Assembly (NCBI GenBank): GCA_002341185.1
Contig: DDNP01000020.1
Span: forward strand, 95,340 to 159,339
Length of the DNA stretch: 64,000 bases
Origin: Candidatus Neomicrothrix sp. UBA2517
GTDB lineage: Bacteria > Actinomycetota > Acidimicrobiia > Acidimicrobiales > UBA8592
Direction of reading: 5' to 3'
Below, in pieces: positions 1 through 8,599 of the stretch. Both the position numbers and the translations under genes were made by a program. Every line of letters starts with the position of its first letter. Position 1 is the stretch's first letter. The notes beneath the pieces were generated by a model that saw nothing but the letters and a program-made list of their open reading frames with translations, was not told where the DNA came from and searched no databases.

Positions 1-25
1 CTGGGTAATTCCAGCGGAGGAAATC
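1..25 (+). promoter_or_regulatory. 3' end of a TPP (THI-box) riboswitch, cut by the window edge
   Basis: The window opens with CTGGGTAATTCCAGCGGAGG, which matches the conserved 3' end of the thiamine pyrophosphate riboswitch (consensus near CTGGATAATGCCAGCG). It ends directly at the start codon of a thiamine-binding-protein gene, which fits the known targets of this riboswitch. The GGAGGAA ribosome binding site is part of, or touches, the aptamer's closing arm, so TPP binding would be expected to hide the site and block translation. The 5' part of the aptamer lies outside the window, so the full fold cannot be checked here. Confidence 0.8.
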
Positions 26-1144
26 ATGAAGTTCATCAAACCTTGCTTTGCGGCCGTTGTCATCGCATCGATAATCTCCCTTCTTTTAACTAGTTGTTCA
101 GATAGTATCGGTGATCAAGAAGGAAGCCAGAGCAGGCAAAGCTGTCTTAAAGAATCAGAGCTGAAGGAAATTGAGTTGACCGACGAAGCAAAAGAGTCTG
201 CTCTCGGAGAAACAATAGACTTAGTGGTCTACGATGCGTTTCTAGCACCCGAAGGAGTCTTTGAACGATTCAAAGATGAAACAGGTATAACCGTTAACAT
301 TCTCACCACAGCCGATACCGGAACTATGGTTTCTCAAGCGGTGCTAACATCTGGTGACCCCGTTGGAGATGTCATGTTTGGGATAGATAACACTTTTCTC
401 TGCAAGGCATTAAATAATGATGTATTCGTACCTTACAAACCAAGTACGTGGAATGAACTTCGAGAAGAATTCAAACTAGACACTTCGGGAAGAGTAGTAC
501 CAGTCGACTATGGGGATATATGCCTAAATTATTGGAAAGATTCATTTAGCGTTGTTCCAACCAGTATCAATGATCTAACTAGTTCTAACTTTTCTGGACA
601 ATTTGTTACACAGAACCCTGAGACTTCTGCTCCAGGGATGGGTTTCCTGCTATCAACGATTGCAGTTTTCGGGGATGACTGGGAGGATTTCTGGACAGAA
701 CTGAGAAGTAACGATGTTGCAATTCGGTCAGGTTGGAGTGAAGCCTACTACGAGGATTTCTACAGCAAAGATAGACAAATAGTAACAAGCTACGCAACAA
801 GTCCAGTAGCTGAATATATTTTCGCAAATCCTACTGTCGAGGCACCCCCTACAGCAATAATTTCCGATTCTTGCTTTAGGTCCATTGAATTCACAGGAAT
901 ATTGAGAGGCACTGATAGCCCGATAGCGTCTGCGATGCTAGTTGATTTCCTCACATCTGTTTATTTCCAAGAGATGATTCCTGAGACAAACTTCGTTCTT
1001 CCAGCAAATAGTAATGCTGAGCTTCCAGAAGTATTTCTCAGATTCCTAGAAGAAGTGCCGAACGCAGTTTCCATTTCCCCAGATGATATTGATGCTAACC
1101 GCAATACTTGGACGGAGCGTTGGACCGAATTGGTTCTTCGTTAA
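26..1144 (+). CDS. thiB: Thiamine ABC transporter, substrate-binding lipoprotein (ThiB-like)
   Basis: This is a 372-residue extracytoplasmic solute-binding lipoprotein. An N-terminal hydrophobic signal ends in the lipobox LTSC, with the lipidated Cys at residue 24, followed by a polar linker. The mature part opens with a beta strand reading LVVYDAF, then FKDETGITV, and later DVMFGIDN; this is the layout of the ThiB/iron-type binding proteins, whose ThiB members have a similar V-x-G-x-D-N segment. The ATG is preceded by GGAGGAA at ideal spacing, inside the 3' end of a TPP riboswitch, which supports thiamine (or TPP) as the ligand. Permease and ATPase genes follow. An iron or other small-ligand role is possible but less likely given the riboswitch. 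Confidence 0.85.
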   Translation: MKFIKPCFAAVVIASIISLLLTSCSDSIGDQEGSQSRQSCLKESELKEIELTDEAKESALGETIDLVVYDAFLAPEGVFERFKDETGITVNILTTADTGTMVSQAVLTSGDPVGDVMFGIDNTFLCKALNNDVFVPYKPSTWNELREEFKLDTSGRVVPVDYGDICLNYWKDSFSVVPTSINDLTSSNFSGQFVTQNPETSAPGMGFLLSTIAVFGDDWEDFWTELRSNDVAIRSGWSEAYYEDFYSKDRQIVTSYATSPVAEYIFANPTVEAPPTAIISDSCFRSIEFTGILRGTDSPIASAMLVDFLTSVYFQEMIPETNFVLPANSNAELPEVFLRFLEEVPNAVSISPDDIDANRNTWTERWTELVLR

Positions 1145-1154
1145 TGGTTGAAGA

Positions 1155-2780
1155 ATGAACTCTCGTGTAATGACGGGATCTTATAGGACTACTGCAGCAG
1201 CATTTCTCTCAGTATCTGCTTTCTATCTTATTTTCTTCTTTTACCCAATAGGAAAAATACTCGCTATGGGGTTAACTTTTTCCTCTTTTGAACAAGCTTT
1301 CACATCGATATCCGTTCGCAAAGCGCTATGGTTTACGATCTGGCAGGCAACGGTCTCTTCTGCGCTATCGGTTGCAATAGGACTCTGCATATCCAGTGTA
1401 TTTATTAAGTCAGATTTCAGATTTAAAAGATTCCTTGAGAGTTTAACTTTCATACCTTTTGTTATGCCAACAGTCGTTGTAGCCTCCGCATTCATTTCAG
1501 TAAATGAACTACTGAGACTTGAGAACTCACCATTAAATCTTCAGGGGAGTGCATTGGGTATAATTGTCGCGCATATTTTCTTCAATACCTCAATAGTGGT
1601 GCGCACTCTCACAAGTACGTGGCCCATGATTGATTTTGAATCAGAACAAGCGGCTCAAACTCTCGGGGCGAACCGGGTTCAAATTTTTTTTAAAATAACA
1701 TTGCCTCAACTAAAATCCGGATTGATCTCAGCTGGATCTCTATCCTTCCTATTTACGTTCACTTCATTCGGCGTAATTCTAATTCTTGGCGGTCTAGGAA
1801 AGGCAACTATCGAAACAGAAATTTGGCGCTATGCGACACAACGAACTGAATTTGAAACTGCTGCTGTCTTAGGGGTAATCCAACTTCTAGTAGTGATCGC
1901 AATGCTTACAATAAACAATAGGTTCCTAACGACTGACAGTAAAAACACTAATCTCCTTTCGAAGGTCCGATATTCACATCCGGTTTCAAAATTTCGCAAA
2001 TCTGCTAACGCTATTTTTATATTAGGGTTCTTCGGATTGCCATTCCTTGTATTGCTTGAGAGATCACTCATGACACCAACCGGATACTCTTTTGTCTATT
2101 ACAGGCAAATTCTTTGGGAAAACTCAGCTGAGCGCTTTGCCATATTTGGTACACGGAAAGCTATTTTTAATTCATTGATTTGGGGAGCACTAGCAATGAT
2201 AATAGCGACGGTCTTGGGCTTAATTGCAGCATACCTATTAACGAATAAATCAAAATCTCTTTCTCAATCTTCTGCAGTATTTCTTATGCTTCCCTTGGGG
2301 GCATCAGGTGTTCTGCTTGGGTTTGGAATTCTAATTTCCCTGAACAGAGGCTTTCTTGATTTCAGATCAAAGTGGTGGATTGTTCCTCTCGCTCAAGGTT
2401 TACTTGGGGTAGGAATAGTTGCAAGAATGAGCGCCAACGCTATCAAAAAAATTGATCCTACTATCAGACATGCTGCATCAACATTAGGCGCTTCATCACT
2501 AATGATTTGGCGCAAGATCGATTACCCAATCATTACGAAAGCCGTTATAGCTGGGTCGGCATTTTCGTTCGCACTAGCGATTGGCGAGTTTGGAGCAACA
2601 TCATTTCTTGTACGTCCGCAACGGCCAACAATTCCGACAACTATCTTTAATCTTTTGGGACGTCCAGGTTCGTCAACATTTGGACAAGCCATGGCTTTAA
2701 GTGTAATTCTTGCAGTGATAACTTGGCTTGTAGTCTCATTGCTTGACAGATCAGGATCGTTATCGACTTATGAATTTTAA
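1155..2780 (+). CDS. thiP: Thiamine ABC transporter, fused permease (ThiP-like)
   Basis: This 541-residue integral membrane protein has two successive inner-membrane permease domains of the FbpB/ThiP type, about twelve membrane segments in all. Each half carries the cytoplasmic EAA loop that docks the ATPase: AAQTLGANRVQIFFKITLP in the first half and AASTLGASSLMIWRKIDYP in the second. The length matches the known ThiP class. The gene starts 10 bases after the binding-protein stop and overlaps the ATPase gene, so the three form one operon that would be under TPP-riboswitch control. It would move thiamine delivered by the lipoprotein into the cytoplasm. Confidence 0.87.
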   Translation: MNSRVMTGSYRTTAAAFLSVSAFYLIFFFYPIGKILAMGLTFSSFEQAFTSISVRKALWFTIWQATVSSALSVAIGLCISSVFIKSDFRFKRFLESLTFIPFVMPTVVVASAFISVNELLRLENSPLNLQGSALGIIVAHIFFNTSIVVRTLTSTWPMIDFESEQAAQTLGANRVQIFFKITLPQLKSGLISAGSLSFLFTFTSFGVILILGGLGKATIETEIWRYATQRTEFETAAVLGVIQLLVVIAMLTINNRFLTTDSKNTNLLSKVRYSHPVSKFRKSANAIFILGFFGLPFLVLLERSLMTPTGYSFVYYRQILWENSAERFAIFGTRKAIFNSLIWGALAMIIATVLGLIAAYLLTNKSKSLSQSSAVFLMLPLGASGVLLGFGILISLNRGFLDFRSKWWIVPLAQGLLGVGIVARMSANAIKKIDPTIRHAASTLGASSLMIWRKIDYPIITKAVIAGSAFSFALAIGEFGATSFLVRPQRPTIPTTIFNLLGRPGSSTFGQAMALSVILAVITWLVVSLLDRSGSLSTYEF

Positions 2781-3798
2781 TGGATTAGAAATATCTAAAG
2801 TATCAGCCGAACTTGACGGAAATAGCGTACTGCAAGAGGTTAGTTTTCAACTACAAGTCGGAAATGTATTGGCCGTCCTAGGCCCGAGTGGGTGTGGTAA
2901 AAGTACGCTTTTAAGAGTAATAGCTGGGATCATCACCCCGACTAGCGGGCATGTCTTTTGGAATTCAGTGGACATCTCAAAGATTGCTTCCCACAAAAGA
3001 GGTATCGGGCTAATGTTCCAAAATAATGCACTTTTCCCTCACATGAACGTACACGAAAACATTGGATTCGGTTTGGACATGCTGTCTGTACCAAAGGATG
3101 AAGCGAATGACCGTATAGTTGACTTGCTTGAATTAGTGGGTCTTAAGGGTTATGGCAAAAGAGCAGTCGATACGTTATCTGGAGGTGAAAGCCAGAGGGT
3201 TGCTTTAGCTCGAGTTTTAGCACCGGAACCAAAGCTAGTTCTTTTGGATGAGCCGTTTAATTCATTAGATAGAGCACTACGGCGAACTTTGGTCAATCAA
3301 GTCTTTGAGATACTTCGAGCGAAAAAAATCACTTCGTTGCATGTGACGCATGAAGGAGATGAGGCATCGTTATTCTCTGATTCGATACTAATAATTGAGA
3401 ATGGCCAAATTACAGATAACGGAACTTTTGCAGAGATTGTTAATTCACCTTCAAATGTGCTGTCTGCTGACCTGCTTGGATTACGAACGATGTGGGTCCC
3501 TGATGCACACTTCTACGCTGGAATTTGGAGTTTTTTGACGCCTTGGGGTGTGAAGGAGTATCGCGATTCAGAATCAGGAAAATATCAACTCTTGTTGCGT
3601 CCTGAGCATGTTCAAATATCTGGTAATGGCATAGAAGCCCTTGTGACTAAGGTTTTTTATACAGCAGGTCAAAAGTACATAAATTGCAAAGTTGGTAGCT
3701 TAAAAGACCTTACTGTTTTAACGGACAGTGGTATTACTGTGGGTGAGTCAGTGCATCTAGCTGTTGATATTGACTCAATTGAAGTACTTGTCGCTTAG
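2770..3798 (+). CDS. thiQ: Thiamine ABC transporter, ATP-binding protein (ThiQ/FbpC-like)
   Basis: This is the ATPase that powers the permease encoded just upstream. I see Walker A GPSGCGKST at about residues 38-46, the Q-loop FQNNALFPHM, the ABC signature LSGGESQ near 136, and Walker B LVLLDEP followed by the D-loop. After the ATPase core, a C-terminal TOBE-like region (about 280-342, LLRPEHVQI) resembles FbpC/PotA-type subunits and makes the protein longer (342 aa) than classic ThiQ (about 230). I prefer the ATG at 2770, which overlaps the thiP stop by 11 bases; a TTG at 2743 would add nine residues not expected in the family. The ligand call rests on operon context. Confidence 0.85.
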   Translation: MNFNGLEISKVSAELDGNSVLQEVSFQLQVGNVLAVLGPSGCGKSTLLRVIAGIITPTSGHVFWNSVDISKIASHKRGIGLMFQNNALFPHMNVHENIGFGLDMLSVPKDEANDRIVDLLELVGLKGYGKRAVDTLSGGESQRVALARVLAPEPKLVLLDEPFNSLDRALRRTLVNQVFEILRAKKITSLHVTHEGDEASLFSDSILIIENGQITDNGTFAEIVNSPSNVLSADLLGLRTMWVPDAHFYAGIWSFLTPWGVKEYRDSESGKYQLLLRPEHVQISGNGIEALVTKVFYTAGQKYINCKVGSLKDLTVLTDSGITVGESVHLAVDIDSIEVLVA

Positions 3799-3800
3799 CG

Positions 3801-4787
3801 TTATTGGTTGAATTGTTCTGCAATTAATCGATAAGAATTTTTCCGTTGCTCGTGGTTGTGACAAATGGTGACAATTAATAATTCTTCTGCTTGGTAGGCA
3901 TTTGCTATGGACAACAATTGCTCATGTACTATTTCTGGCGTTCCGACGACCATGGGGCGGCTAGGGGAGAGGGTGGTTATTGAGCTTTCGTTTTCCTGAT
4001 TAACTGATTTAGGTATCGGGCCACGTAACCCATCTTTACGCCATAGCTCTATACTCTCTAACATGGATGCAGCTTCCTTTTGGGAATCTGCGCAGAGAAC
4101 ATTCACACCGACTGAAATTAATGGATCACTATGCTCAAATGAAGGGCGAAAATGATTGCGGTAAAGGTCGCATGTCTCGGCACCGTTACCATTGATGAAA
4201 TGAGCCCAACTTAAAGGCAATCCGCAATGAGCAGCAACACTTGCAGAACCTTCACTTGAAGCTAATAGCCAGAGTTCGGGCATTGTTTCAGTAAAAGGTA
4301 AAGCTTGGACACCCGCAAGTGGGCCGGTTTCAATAATTTCTCTTCGTAAAAGTGTTCGAATTTGAAGGACAGACTCTAGGTACCTGTCAGAACCAGAGGC
4401 ATTTCCAAAGCTCTGTAAAGCGTAAGCGGTTCGGGCGTCTGAGCCCGGAGCTCGTCCGAGTCCCATGTCAATTCGGTTCGGGTGAAGAGCCTGCAATACT
4501 TGAAAGTTTTCAGCAACTTTAAGTGGGGAGTAGTGGCTCAACATTACCCCGCCTGACCCCACCCGGATCTGATGTGTATTTTCCGCTATATGCCCAATTA
4601 GAATCTCAGGGCTTGAACCAGCTAGGCCGTGCATGCCATGATGTTCAGCAACCCAATAGCGGTGATAACCGAGCTCATCAACAAACGAAGCCAAGTCAAC
4701 AGAGTTTCGTAGCGCTTGAGCAGGGGATAGACCTTCAGGTACCGGTGTCTGATCTAGAACTGAAAGCCGCACACCACATTTTCTCAT
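3801..4787 (-). CDS. LLM-class flavin-dependent oxidoreductase (MsnO8-like)
   Basis: The product is a 328-residue luciferase-like monooxygenase fold protein that should use reduced FMN or F420. Family landmarks are LSVLDQTPV at the N-terminus, YWVAEHHG (residues about 43-50), the S-x-E/ILIGHIA helix, RVGSGGVMLSHYSPLKVAE, MGLGRAPGS, and PELWLLASS. These are characteristic of the MsnO8/YhbW-type LLM group, whose substrates are mostly unknown. It is convergent with the thiamine operon (stops 2 bases apart) and divergent from the small membrane protein gene at 4973. No partner gene suggests the substrate, so the function stays at the class level. Confidence 0.85.
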   Translation of the reverse strand: MRKCGVRLSVLDQTPVPEGLSPAQALRNSVDLASFVDELGYHRYWVAEHHGMHGLAGSSPEILIGHIAENTHQIRVGSGGVMLSHYSPLKVAENFQVLQALHPNRIDMGLGRAPGSDARTAYALQSFGNASGSDRYLESVLQIRTLLRREIIETGPLAGVQALPFTETMPELWLLASSEGSASVAAHCGLPLSWAHFINGNGAETCDLYRNHFRPSFEHSDPLISVGVNVLCADSQKEAASMLESIELWRKDGLRGPIPKSVNQENESSITTLSPSRPMVVGTPEIVHEQLLSIANAYQAEELLIVTICHNHEQRKNSYRLIAEQFNQ

Positions 4788-4870
4788 TAATGTGTAGGTT
4801 AGTCACATCAAAGTAATAATGTTGTACCTGATACATCGCGAGTGAAGACGACAAGAAGATCTGCTCTTAA

Positions 4871-4914
4871 GTTAAATAAAGTATACAAAGACGGTACTTC
4901 TTTATTCATTTAAC
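4871..4914. promoter_or_regulatory. AT-rich imperfect inverted repeat in a divergent intergenic region
   Basis: GTTAAAT (4871-4877) is the inverted complement of ATTTAAC (4908-4914), and AAGTA (4879-4883) of TACTT (4895-4899), giving a broken dyad of about 44 bases. It lies between the divergent genes starting at 4787 and 4973, where an operator or promoter would be expected. No recognised binding-site consensus is matched, and in AT-rich DNA such dyads can arise by chance. Confidence 0.3.
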
Positions 4915-4972
4915 ACTTATATGGGTGATTCTATGCAAATATGTTAAACAGAGACTTCCACGAAGGAGAATA

Positions 4973-5335
4973 ATGAAACCAAAACTATTACACGCCTGGG
5001 TTAGCAATCGAGCAAATGATTTAAGAACGATGACCTTTGTCTATACAGCTGCCTCGGTTGCAATTCTATTCCTGATAAGAGATGCTTCGGGGTTTGAAAG
5101 CGAAATGCAATTTGCAGTTGCTGCCGCAATAATCTCATTTGGGTTAAATGCAATAGTATGGTTTGACGGAGCTATTGCAGATATTGGAGCGAGTAGGTCT
5201 TCGATGGACGATGACTTGGCGAATTCTGAGATGGGTAAGAACTTTAATAAGGCCCCATTTATTCTGTTTAGAGGTATGGGATTCGCAATAGTTTTAGTTA
5301 ATACAGTTGCACAAGTTGTAGCACTGTACGCCTAA
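4973..5335 (+). CDS. Small integral membrane protein, unknown function
   Basis: A 120-residue protein with three likely membrane segments: about residues 20-36 (TAASVAILFLI), 45-62 (FAVAAAIISFGLNAIVWF) and 101-119 near the C-terminus (MGFAIVLVNTVAQVVALYA). Between the second and third lies a polar stretch with IGASRSSMDDDL. I chose the ATG at 4973 because AAGGAG sits five bases upstream; an upstream in-frame ATG at 4925 lacks a binding site. I do not recognise the family. It stands alone, divergent from the flavin oxidoreductase, and is followed by a 168-base gap with strong inverted repeats. Confidence 0.6.
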   Translation: MKPKLLHAWVSNRANDLRTMTFVYTAASVAILFLIRDASGFESEMQFAVAAAIISFGLNAIVWFDGAIADIGASRSSMDDDLANSEMGKNFNKAPFILFRGMGFAIVLVNTVAQVVALYA

Positions 5336-5455
5336 GGAACCCGCACCAGAATTATACTTAACGCCTGAAATACACGTTATGTAAAGTAAATAAACGATTA
5401 TTCCCGTATTTGCAGGGTTCCGAACTAATGCTGAATAGAACTTTTAGCATTAGTT
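5336..5455 (+). promoter_or_regulatory. Structured intergenic region with two inverted repeats
   Basis: Two perfect dyads lie in the gap before the swivelling-domain gene. GGAACCC (5336-5342) pairs with GGGTTCC (5415-5421), and the pairing continues as GCA/TGC after one bulged base, enclosing about 65 bases. AACTAATGCT (5423-5432) pairs over ten bases with AGCATTAGTT (5446-5455) around a 13-base loop. The second hairpin is not followed by a clean T-run, so it is not a classic terminator. It could be a leader structure of the downstream gene, a terminator of the upstream gene or an operator. I recognise no named riboswitch. Confidence 0.4.
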
Positions 5456-5503
5456 GTTGTGGTTTAGAATATTATTTACAGAAGTCGTATTAGGGGGTAA
5501 AAA

Positions 5504-7222
5504 ATGTTGGATGAAAAATGGATTACTGATCGGATTCCCACTCAGAAATTTCCACACTACACACGTGCAAATGCTGGCGAAGTATTAGCTGACCCTGTCA
5601 CACCTTTAGGATGGACTTTTGGCTGGGAATCAGGAATAGTCTTAGGTTGCAGAGATGGTTTCGTTTCGTACGGAGTTTTCGACGCGGACGAATATGGCGA
5701 CCCACCCGAGACATTCGGCCTTTTCGGAGGATACTTCTATAATTGCTTGACTTCAGCTCGGATGATGGGCGTTAGGATGCCCGGGGTCACTCCCGAAGCT
5801 ATTGATGACGCTTACTTTGATGCACACCCAGACGTCCCCCCATACGTTGCAGAAGATTGGCACGAAAGTGAGCGCCACAGTGAAATTTTAGCTGAAACTG
5901 GTGCATATTTACTATCAGCTTTAGAACACCCACCTATAGAAGAACATAAACAGCTAGGTAATGAGATCCGCTCCTCGCGCCCTGACCTTAGTAAATTATC
6001 TAATGAAGAACTATTGTCTAGAGCTCGATCTCTTCAACCCCACCTGATATCAATGTTTGAGCAGCATGTTTGGGCATCTTTAGGTGCTTCAAATGGCCCT
6101 GGAATTCTTGGAGCTTTATTAGGAGAAGTTAATCGATCAGATGATGTTGTTAAACTTCTATCAGGTATAGGAGATGTTGATTCTGCTGATATTGGTCGAG
6201 AATTGTGGAAGCTATCTAGGATGATTCGTTCTTCATCGGGTATCTCTGCTGCTTTTGACGAAGGAGTATCCAATGATCTTCTCGAAAAATGCCCGGATGA
6301 ATTCAACGATGCATTTGCGACTTTCCTCTACAATCATGGCTCTAGAGGTCCAAATGAATGGGATATCGGAGCCGATACATATGAAACCAAACCAGCATTA
6401 GCATTATCGATGTTAAATGCTATGAGGAAGCAAGATGACTCAGCTGATCCTGAATTAGCTATCAAAAGAAATTCGCAAATTCGTGAAGAACTTCGTGCAG
6501 AATTCACCGAAATGTTTAGTGGCAACGATGAGGCTGCAGGAATGTTTGCGGCGGGAATGCAAGCAGGTGAAGTTTGGTTAGCAGCTCGTGAACGTCAGAA
6601 GAGTTCAATCGTTAAACCTATACAAGAAATCCGGTTATGTTTCCACGAACTTGGATCAAGACTTGTGGCAGATGGACATCTTGCTAATTCTGAATTAATT
6701 TTTATGCTTTTGGAAGATGAACTCGATGATTTTCTTGCTGACCCAAGCTCATTCTCGCAACATCTTTCAGATAGAGAAAATGATTTTAAAGAACTATTTG
6801 ATCTCATTCCTCCGTTTATAGTTAATACTTCCTGCGCTCCCCTATCTGAGTGGCCAAGAAGATCCACGCAAGAAATAAGTAAAGTTAATGCGGGAGACGA
6901 GCTAACAGGAGTTGCATGCTCGCCTGGAACAATTCAAGGAGTGGCTAGAGTTATCCTTGACCCTAATGATTCATTGTCATTAGAACCTGGAGATATTCTT
7001 GTTACGCAAAATACTGATCCCGCTTGGACTCCATTGTTTCTTGTTGCTGGCGCAGTAGTAGTTAACGTAGGTGCAATTGCTAGTCACGCAAGTATCGTTA
7101 GCCGTGAACTTGGCATCCCATGTGTTGCTTCAGTCGCTGACGCAAGTTTGAGAATACCAGATGGCTCAATAATTACTGTGAATGGATCTTCCGGCACAGT
7201 TTTCATTAACGAATTGCCTTAG
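5504..7222 (+). CDS. PEP-utilising-enzyme mobile (phosphohistidine swivelling) domain protein
   Basis: The 572-residue product ends in the swivelling phosphohistidine domain of PEP synthase/PPDK/rifampin phosphotransferase type (about 465-572). The key motif is GAIASHASIVSRELGIPCV, with the phosphate-accepting His at about residue 528. The N-terminal part (FPHYTRANAGEVLADPVTPL) matches the middle region of rifampin-phosphotransferase-like proteins. There is no ATP-grasp domain, so a phosphoryl donor subunit must come from elsewhere, or the protein has another role. GGGGG precedes the ATG by a good spacing. The TAG stop lies in the same frame as the following MFS gene, only 18 bases before its likely start. 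The substrate is unknown. Confidence 0.75.
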   Translation: MLDEKWITDRIPTQKFPHYTRANAGEVLADPVTPLGWTFGWESGIVLGCRDGFVSYGVFDADEYGDPPETFGLFGGYFYNCLTSARMMGVRMPGVTPEAIDDAYFDAHPDVPPYVAEDWHESERHSEILAETGAYLLSALEHPPIEEHKQLGNEIRSSRPDLSKLSNEELLSRARSLQPHLISMFEQHVWASLGASNGPGILGALLGEVNRSDDVVKLLSGIGDVDSADIGRELWKLSRMIRSSSGISAAFDEGVSNDLLEKCPDEFNDAFATFLYNHGSRGPNEWDIGADTYETKPALALSMLNAMRKQDDSADPELAIKRNSQIREELRAEFTEMFSGNDEAAGMFAAGMQAGEVWLAARERQKSSIVKPIQEIRLCFHELGSRLVADGHLANSELIFMLLEDELDDFLADPSSFSQHLSDRENDFKELFDLIPPFIVNTSCAPLSEWPRRSTQEISKVNAGDELTGVACSPGTIQGVARVILDPNDSLSLEPGDILVTQNTDPAWTPLFLVAGAVVVNVGAIASHASIVSRELGIPCVASVADASLRIPDGSIITVNGSSGTVFINELP

Positions 7223-7240
7223 AATTCAAGAGGAACCCGT

Positions 7241-8599
7241 ATCTTCAGAAAAACCCATATACGCGGAAATATTCATCTCGCTGCTCTTCTTGCCGGATTT
7301 ATCGGTGGGTGGGATGCATCAGCATCGTTCTTTATTTTCCCCGATATTCGCGATAATTTTGCTGGTGGAGATGCTGCTACTGCATCGTGGGTACTTAATA
7401 TTTCTAATGTCGTTGGAGCCGCGTTACTTCTGCAAGCAGGGAGATTCGCAGATAGCGCTGGTCCATACAAGATATATAAATTCGGAACGAAACTCTTTAT
7501 ATTAGGAATGATTCTGTCAACATTTGCACCTTCGATCTGGCTTCTAATTGCCACCAGAGGCTTGGCCGCCGTTAGCCAAGCGTTAATGGGGCCTGCTGCT
7601 GTTGCTCTGGTAATACGACACGGAGGCAGAGGAAAAGAGTCTGAATCTATTGGTAGATGGGGGTTCTATACTGCTGTAGCAGGATTTATAGCTCCACTCA
7701 TCGTTACACAATTAATTTCGATTTTTTCTTGGCGTTCACTTTTTGGACTCCAAGTTCCGCTCGGCTTACTAGTTCTTTATTGTTTATGGACTGACGATCC
7801 TCCCAATGAAGATAATAGGTTCTTTCAAGTAGACAGATTGGGCTCAATTCTGACCATTGCCGGGTTAAGTTGCCTAATACTTCCGATCGTAAAATCCAAC
7901 TCTTGGGGCTTCACCTCAAGAAGATCACTACTTTTGTTTGTGATATCGATAGCATTGCTTTCACTTCTGGTAAGAAAAAGCTTCAATTCAGATACTTCTC
8001 CGCTTCAAATACACTTGTTTTCAAATACTAATTTTTCATTAGCATGCGGAATGTCTTTATTTGCTGGAATAGCCTTTTACGCACATTGGCTCGCTGTCCT
8101 GCTTTTTATGGTAGAGATTTGGGAATTTAGCATTGTAAAATCCGGCCTTCTTCTAACATTGATGCCTGCATCAATGAGTTTCTTTTCAGTCTGGTTTGGC
8201 AAGATTGCAGACTTTAAGGGGTTTAGACCTGTAGTTATTCCTGGTTTAGTAGCATATTCATCCTTGTTTTTATTGATGTGGATATTCATCTCAGAAGAAC
8301 CTGGGATGCCGATTACAATTCCCGCTTTAATCGGTTCAGGTATTGGTATGGCTTCAGTCTGGCCGACTCTAACATCTATCGGCGCCAGTGGAACTGATGA
8401 TATTAGCATTGGAAGTGCTACATCCGTTGTTCACACTATCCAAAGGATAGGTGGTGCCCTAGGCATAGCTATAGTTCTAGCAGTTACGAGTAGTCTCTCT
8501 GATTCTGGTAATTTTTACGCGCATCGCTCGGCGATTCTAATAATGCCTATTGCTGGTGCGCTAACACTCTTTTTAGCTTTGTTCTTAAAGGACTCTTAG
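7241..8599 (+). CDS. MFS transporter (drug/proton antiporter-like), start codon non-canonical
   Basis: This is a major facilitator protein of about 452 residues with roughly twelve or more membrane segments. An ATG exists only at 7508, but the same frame is open upstream to the TAG at 7220 and encodes a clear first helix and loop (LAALLAGFIGGWDASAS, FFIFPDIRDNF, then TASWVLNISNVVGAALLLQ and GRFADSAGPYKIY, the MFS loop 2-3 signature region). The true start must therefore be upstream. No ATG, GTG or TTG is available there; AAGAGGAA at 7228-7235 is well placed for an ATC at 7241. A sequencing error or frameshift is the alternative. It is probably co-transcribed with the swivelling-domain gene. 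The export substrate is unknown. Confidence 0.72.
   Translation: MFRKTHIRGNIHLAALLAGFIGGWDASASFFIFPDIRDNFAGGDAATASWVLNISNVVGAALLLQAGRFADSAGPYKIYKFGTKLFILGMILSTFAPSIWLLIATRGLAAVSQALMGPAAVALVIRHGGRGKESESIGRWGFYTAVAGFIAPLIVTQLISIFSWRSLFGLQVPLGLLVLYCLWTDDPPNEDNRFFQVDRLGSILTIAGLSCLILPIVKSNSWGFTSRRSLLLFVISIALLSLLVRKSFNSDTSPLQIHLFSNTNFSLACGMSLFAGIAFYAHWLAVLLFMVEIWEFSIVKSGLLLTLMPASMSFFSVWFGKIADFKGFRPVVIPGLVAYSSLFLLMWIFISEEPGMPITIPALIGSGIGMASVWPTLTSIGASGTDDISIGSATSVVHTIQRIGGALGIAIVLAVTSSLSDSGNFYAHRSAILIMPIAGALTLFLALFLKDS

Noticed and set aside
5423..5455. Rho-independent terminator
   Set aside because: The stem is strong but is followed by mixed GTTGTGGTT, not a clear T-run; kept as an unexplained dyad instead.
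7182..7505. 107-codon frame ending just before the ATG at 7508
   Set aside because: It overlaps the end of the swivelling-domain gene in another frame and the region is explained by the MFS N-terminus in frame with 7508.
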